A stretch of 64,000 nt of DNA from Pseudomonadota bacterium (GTDB taxonomy: Bacteria; Pseudomonadota; Gammaproteobacteria; Xanthomonadales; SZUA-38). The number at the start of each line of letters is the position of its first letter. Position 1 is the stretch's first letter. Below are positions 44,859 through 52,324 of the stretch, in pieces. The position numbers were made by a program, and so were the translations under genes. The notes under the pieces are model-generated. The model did no database searches, had not been told where the DNA came from, and saw only the letters and a list, made by a program, of their open reading frames with translations. The stretch spans positions 62,001 to 126,000 of the forward strand of contig JBCCCR010000004.1 of assembly GCA_039033415.1 (NCBI GenBank), read 5' to 3'.

Positions 44859-47800
44859 CGATCTTCACGTTTAGATTTTCCGGGCCCCATCGAGTCCAGC
44901 CACCGCGCTGCCAAATGGCATTCCCGAACCGGTCAACCCGTAGCTCGAGCTCACCCTCATTCCACCTGGCAAACACCAGTACTAGGCGCAAGGGTACACC
45001 GGGAGCGCTGGGTGCACGCAACACGAGCTGTGGCTCCTGGCCCGCGCTCAGCAGCCCAGTAATTTCCTTCCTGCCCAACAACGCCCCTCGGCTCTCGAAT
45101 CGTTTCAATACCGGCAGGGTTTCGAAACCGCTGCGGAAAACCAGCCCGGTCTGATTGCTGTCGGTGGCGTCATTGTTCTCGCTGTTGATCTCCGGGGTGC
45201 CCGGCGGCGCGGTCACGGAGGCAACGTTAGTGACAGTAAAGGCGTCGGGCGACGCAGCCACCATCGCGGTGAGCTCAAACTCCACGCGGTCACCGGCACC
45301 GATATCCACCGCTTCCTGGATATCACCGTCGCCGCTGGCGGTGCACTGGCTTGAGCCAAAGGCGGTACAGGTCCAGCTGGCCGCGACCAGCGACGACGGC
45401 AAAAGGTCTTCCACCTGCGCTCCGGTTACGTCCGCGGGCCCGTCGTTCGCCACGGTGATGGTGTAGGTCACAAGCTGCCCGTTTTCCACCACGGTCTCGC
45501 CGTCACTTTTCTCAATGCGAAGGTCCGCGGAATTGGCTGTCACCACGTCGATGAGCACCTCCGCCGAGGTCGAGAGATCGCCGTCCGACACCATATACGT
45601 CAGCGTGGAGACCCCGGTCTGCGAGGGAGCGTCAAACTGAAGACTTCCGTCCGCCGCCAGGGTCAGATCACCTCCGGCTCCGCCGGCGCTAAAGCTCCCG
45701 ACGGTGGTCACGCTGAGAGGCTCAACGTCCACATCAACGTCGTTGGCCAGAAGTCCCTCCGTAACGCTCACATTGAGCGTTTCACCCTGCACAACAAAAT
45801 AGCGATCGTTTTCCGCGACCGGTGGATCGTTCACACCGCTGACGGTGACGGTAACCACGTTGGTGTCGCTGCTGGCTTCGTCTGCGACACCGAAGCTGAA
45901 GCTTGCCTCTTGCGATTCGCCATCGTCCAGGTCGCGAAACGCCGTGAGCGGGTCGAAGGTGAATGTCCCCAGATCATTGTTGACCTCGGTCACCGCGCCC
46001 GAGGCGGGAGCGCTCAACACGGAGAACGTCAGCGGCTCGTTGAGGTCCGGGTCCGTTGCGGAGAACGGTGCCTCTACCGAGGTATTCTGGTCGGTGCTGG
46101 CGGACGTGGCGTTCGCCACCGGTGGGTCGTTCAGGCCCATCACCTCAATGACCAGCTCCGTCATATCCTCCGCATAGCCATCGCTCACGGTGTGGCTGAC
46201 CGTGGCGCTGCCCGAACCGCCCTGGTCCAGAGCTACAAAGTCGGCCCCGGGATCGAAGGTCCACTGTCCATTGCCAAAGATGGTGACCGTCCCGCCGCCG
46301 GAGGCGGGCTGCGCAACACCGACCGCGGCCTCGCTTCCGGCCACGGCGGTGACGTTCAGCGTGCCGCTATCCTCATCTGCCGGGTCGACGTCGTTTCCGG
46401 TTACGTCCCCAACGGTGGCCTGATTCTGACTGGTCGCACCCTCATCGGCGGTGGCCATGACGGGTGTGTTCTGGACTTCAACGGCACCGATATCGCAGTC
46501 GTTGCCCGGCACACCGTCAGCATCCACCCCTCGAGGCAAGCCCCGTTGATCGAAACCAGTACAGTCCGACACGGCGTCAACCAGCACCGATCCAGGTCCA
46601 GGAATGGCGAAGACGCCGTTGCCGTCGCTGGCCAGACTTAGCGCTTCCTCCGTCACAACGGTCGCCTCGCCGCAGCTGCCATCCGTCGCGAAGTTGGTTG
46701 CTGCAGCGGCCGTATTCGCAAGATCACAAAGGCCGACCGGCGAGCCACCCTTTTGCTGCACGCCACCGCCAAGCGAAAAGACGTTGCCGGAGATATTGAC
46801 CTCGGTACCCTCGACCGCATCGCTGACCAACAGGGCTGCGGCGCCGCTGCTGGCGGTGTTGCCGCTGAAGGTGTTGTTGCTGGCTGCTAAGGCGCTCTTG
46901 TCGCTGATCATCAGGCCGCCCGCTTCACCCGCGCTGTTGCTTGCGATGGCGCTATCGGTCACGGCCAGGCGGCTGTCGCCGGCACTCAATATGCCGCCCG
47001 CGCGCTGGGCCGTGTTGGACACGATGGACGAGTTGGAGATGTCAAAGGTGTTGCCATAGATCATCGCCCCACCGCCGGCTTCCAGCGCACTGTTGCCGCT
47101 GATGGTGCTCTGGCTCAACCGAACATTTGCGTTAGCTGGACAGCAGGTCTGAGCGCGACCATAGATACCGCCACCAAAGCTGGCGGTATTGCCCGAGATG
47201 GTGGAGTTGGACAGGTCCAGGGTCATTGCCGAGCCGTAAACGCCGCCACCCAGGTTGGAAACCGTGTTTCCCGTCAGGTCGAAAGTGTTGGCGAGCACCG
47301 TAGCCTCTTGTATCCAGAGCCCGCCGCCCGTCTGCGCGCCGTTGTCATTGATAGAGCTATTGGTGAGCTGGATGGTGACCGGCCGCTCACTGCCGCTACC
47401 CTTTGGCGAGCGGCTACCGGTGACACTCGACTTCACCGTGGGGCTCGGGATGCCAGCCAGCATGACGCCGCCGCCACGGTTTGATGAGGTGTTGCCGGTA
47501 ATGATGCTCTGGTCGATGGTGACCTGTGCGCTAGCCGGGCAGCAGGTTTGGGTGACATCACCATAAAAACCTGCGCCGTCGGACGCGGTGTTCCCGGTGA
47601 TGGTTGATCCGTTGAGCGTTACCTCGGTGTCGGTCACCGCCAGCCCGCCGCCCTGTTCGAACGCGGTGTTGCCGAGCAGCGAGAATGTATTGGCGACCAA
47701 GGTGGACCCGAGCATCAATAGACCGCCGCCGCGAACAGCCGTATTGGCCGACAGCGAGGAGTTCACCGTCGAGACAGTGGCGGCACTGGCGTAGATTCCC

Positions 47801-49443
47801 CCGCCAAGATCCGCGGTGTTCGCGGTGAGCGTAACGGTATTCGACACCAGGGCAGCGTCATTCACCCACAGCGCTCCGCCGGCTTGGCCTGTGGCACAGC
47901 CGCCGGAAAGCGAGAGATTGCTTAGGCGAAGATCAAAGCCGTTGGCGTAGAGGAATCTTCGACACAAGCCGCTCGATGACAGACCGATTGTGACGCCCTC
48001 CCCACCCTCAATCGCCAGCGGCTGAATGACTGGCGGTAGGGCACTCAGACCGTTCGCCAGAGTGTCGAAGGGACTGTTTTCGAGGGTGATGGTGTTGGCC
48101 TGAAGATCGAACTGAATCTCCGATAAGCCAGGCGTTCGGTTGGCTGCCGCCACCGCATCGGGGAGTGTGCAGCCACCCTCGGTGTCGCCACAGATGCCGT
48201 CGAAGGTTCCCTCCGCACTGTTCACCACTAGGTTCTGGCTCTGCTGAGGTCGCTCCTGAACCTCGAAAGCGCCTACGTCACACTGGCCTTCACCATCGCC
48301 GTCGCCGTCGAACCCGCGCGGCTGACCTCGCTGATCTAACCCGGAACAACCGGTCCCGGCAGCGTCGATGGCCGCGGAGCCTTCCCCAAGAGGGTGTAAG
48401 GGCGTGGCGACGCCGAGTTGTTGTAGCGGCTCCAGCCTCAGTTGTTCGAGATCCATCGTGTTCGACTGACAGGTGGCGTCCGAGGCCAACACGTTCGTCG
48501 CATTAACCTGGCCACCGCTGATCTGGCACAGCAACTGGGATTCGCTACCAGCCAACAGCGATCGCTCGGCGACCAGGTCGGCACCGTTCAAGGCCAATGC
48601 AGCGCCTTCCAGACCAAAGTTGTAGGCAATCGTGGAATCGATCAGGCGATGATCGCCGGCGGAAGAACCGAAGAGAAAGAGACCACCGCCACCATTCTCC
48701 GCGGTGTTGCCGGAAATGGTCGACTGGATCAGGGAGACATCACCGCCATTCCCGTAGACCCCGCCGCCGTTGTCCTCGGCATAGTTGCCCGTTACGGTGC
48801 TGTCCACTAGGGTCAGCGGCGCGTCACTGGCGGCCACACCACCGCCGCTGGAGGCAGAGTTGCCCTGCAGCGTGACTCTTCTGAGCGTCACCGGCACGCC
48901 GGCGGCAAGGGCGCCACCATCGATGCTGTCGGCGCAGCCACCCGCAAGCGTAACGTCAGCAAGATCCAGACTACCGCGGGAAACGGTCAGCAGACGGAAT
49001 TCACCGGCGTCCAGCTCGTTGTTGAAGCTGCAGCCCAACGCGGGATCTCGTTGAACCTTCAAGCCGGCCAGCCCGGTCACCGTGATGTTGTTGGTCACGG
49101 TCGGCAGCGTGGTCGTGAGCATGATGGTGGCGCCGGTCATCACCGCCGGGTCAAACGTGATAGACACGGGCTGCGGCGATTGCTGATTGGCAACCACCAA
49201 AGCGTCCGCCAGAGAACATTCGTCCACCGCAACGCCGCATTCGCCGTCGAAGTCGCCGGCGCTGCTGTTAACCACCAGCTCGGTTCCCGACTGGGCACCT
49301 TTGTCCACGCCGTCCAGCCCGGCAAAGCGAGTGTAGTCCTGAGCTATGGCCGTGGCGGCAGCACCGCTGGCCATCGCAGCGGCTATCGCACGACGGATGG
49401 CAAGCGTTAGCTGGACTCTATTGCCGGGAACTTTGGTGGGCAT
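44851..49443 (-). CDS. Giant secreted beta-helix/cadherin-like surface protein
   Basis: 1530 residues with a signal peptide (AIAAAMASGAAATAIAQ) and AAGGAAG before the ATG. Two CSLREA-type modules (DECSLADALVVANQQS and GGCTLPDAVAAANRTP) open long parallel-beta-helix regions with repeated units such as STISGNTAENGGG, about residues 30-960, like choice-of-anchor and Pmp-type proteins. Then come a VCBS/cadherin-like block (LNDPPVANATSASTDQNTS, NDPPVAENDRYFV) and a DUF11-like domain (ADLRIEKSDGETVVENGQLVTYTITVANDGP). LVFRSGFE then appears, not terminal but followed by about 85 residues of basic beta-structure. Probably a surface adhesin or fibre. It overlaps the FkbM gene downstream, and a second FkbM gene is divergent, so modification by those enzymes is an attractive inference. 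Confidence 0.88.
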   Translation of the reverse strand: MPTKVPGNRVQLTLAIRRAIAAAMASGAAATAIAQDYTRFAGLDGVDKGAQSGTELVVNSSAGDFDGECGVAVDECSLADALVVANQQSPQPVSITFDPAVMTGATIMLTTTLPTVTNNITVTGLAGLKVQRDPALGCSFNNELDAGEFRLLTVSRGSLDLADVTLAGGCADSIDGGALAAGVPVTLRRVTLQGNSASSGGGVAASDAPLTLVDSTVTGNYAEDNGGGVYGNGGDVSLIQSTISGNTAENGGGGLFLFGSSAGDHRLIDSTIAYNFGLEGAALALNGADLVAERSLLAGSESQLLCQISGGQVNATNVLASDATCQSNTMDLEQLRLEPLQQLGVATPLHPLGEGSAAIDAAGTGCSGLDQRGQPRGFDGDGDGEGQCDVGAFEVQERPQQSQNLVVNSAEGTFDGICGDTEGGCTLPDAVAAANRTPGLSEIQFDLQANTITLENSPFDTLANGLSALPPVIQPLAIEGGEGVTIGLSSSGLCRRFLYANGFDLRLSNLSLSGGCATGQAGGALWVNDAALVSNTVTLTANTADLGGGIYASAATVSTVNSSLSANTAVRGGGLLMLGSTLVANTFSLLGNTAFEQGGGLAVTDTEVTLNGSTITGNTASDGAGFYGDVTQTCCPASAQVTIDQSIITGNTSSNRGGGVMLAGIPSPTVKSSVTGSRSPKGSGSERPVTIQLTNSSINDNGAQTGGGLWIQEATVLANTFDLTGNTVSNLGGGVYGSAMTLDLSNSTISGNTASFGGGIYGRAQTCCPANANVRLSQSTISGNSALEAGGGAMIYGNTFDISNSSIVSNTAQRAGGILSAGDSRLAVTDSAIASNSAGEAGGLMISDKSALAASNNTFSGNTASSGAAALLVSDAVEGTEVNISGNVFSLGGGVQQKGGSPVGLCDLANTAAAATNFATDGSCGEATVVTEEALSLASDGNGVFAIPGPGSVLVDAVSDCTGFDQRGLPRGVDADGVPGNDCDIGAVEVQNTPVMATADEGATSQNQATVGDVTGNDVDPADEDSGTLNVTAVAGSEAAVGVAQPASGGGTVTIFGNGQWTFDPGADFVALDQGGSGSATVSHTVSDGYAEDMTELVIEVMGLNDPPVANATSASTDQNTSVEAPFSATDPDLNEPLTFSVLSAPASGAVTEVNNDLGTFTFDPLTAFRDLDDGESQEASFSFGVADEASSDTNVVTVTVSGVNDPPVAENDRYFVVQGETLNVSVTEGLLANDVDVDVEPLSVTTVGSFSAGGAGGDLTLAADGSLQFDAPSQTGVSTLTYMVSDGDLSTSAEVLIDVVTANSADLRIEKSDGETVVENGQLVTYTITVANDGPADVTGAQVEDLLPSSLVAASWTCTAFGSSQCTASGDGDIQEAVDIGAGDRVEFELTAMVAASPDAFTVTNVASVTAPPGTPEINSENNDATDSNQTGLVFRSGFETLPVLKRFESRGALLGRKEITGLLSAGQEPQLVLRAPSAPGVPLRLVLVFARWNEGELELRVDRFGNAIWQRGGWTRWGPENLNVKIDW

Positions 49444-49612
49444 CCTGCTTCCTTTTTCGTGCGGTTGGGTTGGGCCCTCTACCTATTAAATGCCAGCGGA
49501 CGGAAAAACGAACAAAATTTTGTTCCTTAACGAATATCTTCAAGCCCCAAAAAGTCAGGGTGCCGGCCTCGCCGAATCGGCTAAGCTGATGCCGATTCAA
49601 GTGGGGCAAACG

Positions 49613-50467
49613 ATGACGATCACCAATTTTCTCGACGGCACATCTGATACCTGCGGGCTGGTTCAGGCCCGTTACGGCCTGATGCTGCACTGGCGATTCG
49701 ATCGTTACATCGGCCGCTCGCTGGGCCATTACGGGGAGTGGTGCGAAGGAGAAATGACCCTTATGGGAAGCGCCTGTCGACCGGGTGACGTCGTGGTTGA
49801 CGCGGGTGCCAACGTCGGATCTCACGCCCTGGCTTTCGCTCGTGCGGTAGGGCCTGAGGGGCAGGTGCATGCCTTCGAGCCTCAGCTTGAGACGGCCAGC
49901 CTGCTTGGCGCCAACGCGGCCATAAATGGGCTTCGCCAGATTCATATGCATCCGCTGGCACTGGCGGAGCACGAGCAGACACTGTCGGTGCGCCCGCTGT
50001 TCTATGACCGGTCTGAGCAGAATGTCGGGGGAGTATCACTCCAGACGGATGGCCTGGGCCGCGCGACCCGGGCGGAGGCGTTGGACCGATATCTGGACCC
50101 GCCTTCCCTGCGCCTGATCAAAGCGGATGTTGAGGGCATGGAGCTATCGGTGGTCAACGGTGCGGCAGGCCTCATTCACCAATTCCATCCGTTGCTATAC
50201 CTGGAGAACGATCGTGTCGAACGATCAAAGGCACTGATCGAAGGTGTCCAGGCACTGAATTACCGCCTCTACTGGCACCGGGTCATGCTCTTTAACCCCA
50301 ACAACTTTGCGGGCAACAGTGAGAACCTGTTTCCTGGTGTGGTCAGCACCAACATGGTGGCGGCCCATGAGAGTGATCACCTCACTGGCCCAGAACTGAT
50401 TCCTGTGCACCCAGACGAGCATCCGAGCCTGCCCGACTGGCCTGGACGCCATAAACCGATCGAGTGA
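49613..50467 (+). CDS. FkbM-family methyltransferase
   Basis: 284 residues from the ATG at 49613, with GTGGGG six bases upstream; an in-frame ATG at 49490 lacks any ribosome-binding site. The SAM-binding core is VVVDAGANVGSHALAFARAVG, followed by GQVHAFEPQLETASLLGANAA. Later IKADVEGMELSVVNGAAGLI is the conserved FkbM segment. The first 45 residues are a lead-in (ARYGLMLHWRFDRYIGRS). Transfers methyl from SAM, probably to a hydroxyl of a glycan or lipid. It is divergent from the giant secreted-protein gene, with only about 170 bp between their starts. Confidence 0.87.
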   Translation: MTITNFLDGTSDTCGLVQARYGLMLHWRFDRYIGRSLGHYGEWCEGEMTLMGSACRPGDVVVDAGANVGSHALAFARAVGPEGQVHAFEPQLETASLLGANAAINGLRQIHMHPLALAEHEQTLSVRPLFYDRSEQNVGGVSLQTDGLGRATRAEALDRYLDPPSLRLIKADVEGMELSVVNGAAGLIHQFHPLLYLENDRVERSKALIEGVQALNYRLYWHRVMLFNPNNFAGNSENLFPGVVSTNMVAAHESDHLTGPELIPVHPDEHPSLPDWPGRHKPIE

Positions 50468-50560
50468 CACCCTGAACAAAGACCGCTCACGGCCAGACAA
50501 GTGGCGGCCTGCCATCGACTCCGACCATCACGTGCTGACGATCGCCGAAGGAAACTCGGC

Positions 50561-52015
50561 CTAGTGACCCGAGCTCGGTACCAGCTCCGATTCTGCACCT
50601 TTGTCTTCTTCGACCCGCATCCAGACGATGGTGGAAAGCAGCAACGACACGCAGCAGATCACGAAGATCAAGCCTTTGTCCTCCGCGCGACTTACCGCCA
50701 CGCCAACCCCGAGGCTCGCGGTCAGCTGCGGAAGAACAACCGCCAGATTGAACAGGCCCATAAACAGCCCCATGCGGGCCGGGTCCACCTTGTTGGACAT
50801 AATGGCAAACGGCAGGCTGACAATCGCGGCCCAGCCGACTCCCAGAAGCGCCATGCAGGCGTACAGCATCGTTAGCGAACTGCCCGCCAGGAGAATGGCC
50901 CCATAGCCGATCGTCATGATCAGCAGACACAGTACGTGCGTTTTGACCCGCCCTAGCCGACGGGTCAACGGCTCCAGAACAAACGCCGGCAGCACGGCGG
51001 CGACGGCGTTGAGAATCAGAAAACTGATGGATACAACCCGGCCCATATCCACGTCGTTCAGGTCGGGCAACGTCTGCTGGACGTAGGCAAACATGTAGAC
51101 AAACATGGTCTGAACGCCGAGCCAGCTGAACGCATGGGCTGCCAGCACGCGCCGGAATCCCTCGAGGCTGCCACCGCCCTGACCGTCCGTGGATTTGCGG
51201 CTAAAGAGTGTCTGGACGACGAGCACTAACGTGGCGACGGCGCATATCCCCTCGATCCAGTAGTGCTCCACCTCAATATGCAGCAGCCTCATCGTGAGCG
51301 CATAAGCGCCATAGACCAAAAACCCCCAAAGGGGTCGAATGTTCATCAGCACAGCGCCAAGATTCACCGGCTGCTGGTCTTTAGCCTCGTGGCTCTCCTT
51401 GAGCTCGCGGGGCTCTTCCACGAACAGCGGTGGAAGCACAGAGAACAGCAGCACCAAGAACACGCCGAAGTAGATGAGCGTGTAGTTGTCCCAGACCGCG
51501 CCGATGCCATAAGCGAGCACACCAAAACTACCTGAAATGGTCTGCATCCAGGTATACCCGCGCGTGCGGTTCGGACCACTGGTGGTGACGTCAGCGATGA
51601 TCGATCGGGTAGGGTTGAAGCTAACGTTGATCGAGAGGTCCAGGGCAAGGGCAATCAGAATCGCAATGCCCAAAATGCCTTCAACGCCCAGACCGTCCGC
51701 AATCACGTCGATGTTGGGCAATGCAAGCAGCATGAGGGCGGCCAGCACACCGCCGATGAGAATATAGGGACGGCGCCGTCCACCCCAGAGCCAGGTGTTG
51801 TCGCTGACGATGCCGATGATGACCTGGCCGATGATGCCCGCCAGCGGGCCGGCAGCCCACACCAAACCAACATCATGAATGTCCAGCCCGTACTGCGTTG
51901 TGAGAATCCAGCTCAGCGCCGAGATCTGGACCGACAGAGCAAAGCCCATGGCCGTTGCGGGGAGACTGAGCAGCGCCAGAAAGGGCGACGTGCTTTTGCG
52001 CTGCATCTCAAGCAT
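50561..52015 (-). CDS. MFS sugar transporter, SLC45/MalY-like (probable maltose/maltodextrin uptake)
   Basis: 484 residues with twelve hydrophobic spans. The N-terminal half has SVQISALSWILTTQYGLDIHDVGLVWAAGPLAGIIGQVIIGIVSDNTW followed by GGRRRPYILIGG, the loop signature of the glycoside-pentoside/SLC45 transporters, and DLSINVSFNPTRSIIADV. A central loop (EEPRELKESHEAKDQQ) splits two six-helix bundles. Divergent from a large TonB receptor and near a secreted GH13 amylase, so inner-membrane uptake of maltose or short maltodextrins is likely. An in-frame ATG at 52006 is an alternative start. Confidence 0.88.
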   Translation of the reverse strand: MLEMQRKSTSPFLALLSLPATAMGFALSVQISALSWILTTQYGLDIHDVGLVWAAGPLAGIIGQVIIGIVSDNTWLWGGRRRPYILIGGVLAALMLLALPNIDVIADGLGVEGILGIAILIALALDLSINVSFNPTRSIIADVTTSGPNRTRGYTWMQTISGSFGVLAYGIGAVWDNYTLIYFGVFLVLLFSVLPPLFVEEPRELKESHEAKDQQPVNLGAVLMNIRPLWGFLVYGAYALTMRLLHIEVEHYWIEGICAVATLVLVVQTLFSRKSTDGQGGGSLEGFRRVLAAHAFSWLGVQTMFVYMFAYVQQTLPDLNDVDMGRVVSISFLILNAVAAVLPAFVLEPLTRRLGRVKTHVLCLLIMTIGYGAILLAGSSLTMLYACMALLGVGWAAIVSLPFAIMSNKVDPARMGLFMGLFNLAVVLPQLTASLGVGVAVSRAEDKGLIFVICCVSLLLSTIVWMRVEEDKGAESELVPSSGH

Positions 52016-52324
52016 GACAGGACACCCGGGGCTCAGGGGACAAAAGACGCGTTTCACCGACCCCTGCAAGCGAAGCGAATCGCACCCGGCTCAACGAAAA
52101 ATCGGGCCAGAGGTTTGACAGTGGGTCCCAAGACCGTGGTGGCCGGAAAGCGGATCGATTCTCGTCTATTGTCAAAATTTTGGCCGGTAAATTCGCGAAT
52201 CCGTCGATCTTAGGGCGCTCCGGCGGACCTGCTCAATAGTGAATACGTATGCAGGCCATTGCTGTTTGAAGCACATTCCTGGAATCTGGAATAGGGAACC
52301 GTCAGTCCAAATAACGAGGTGCAC
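52016..52324. other. 309-bp divergent promoter region of the maltodextrin locus
   Basis: No gene. It separates the transporter and receptor starts. It contains the palindromic 14-mer described separately and ends with ACGAGG, the ribosome-binding site of the receptor. Confidence 0.6.
52240..52253. promoter_or_regulatory. Palindromic TGAATACGTATGCA, candidate LacI-type operator
   Basis: Thirteen of the positions pair symmetrically about the central CG (core ATACGTAT), with one mismatched pair. A CG-centred palindrome in front of a sugar TonB receptor suggests a LacI/MalR-type regulator encoded elsewhere. Confidence 0.55.
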
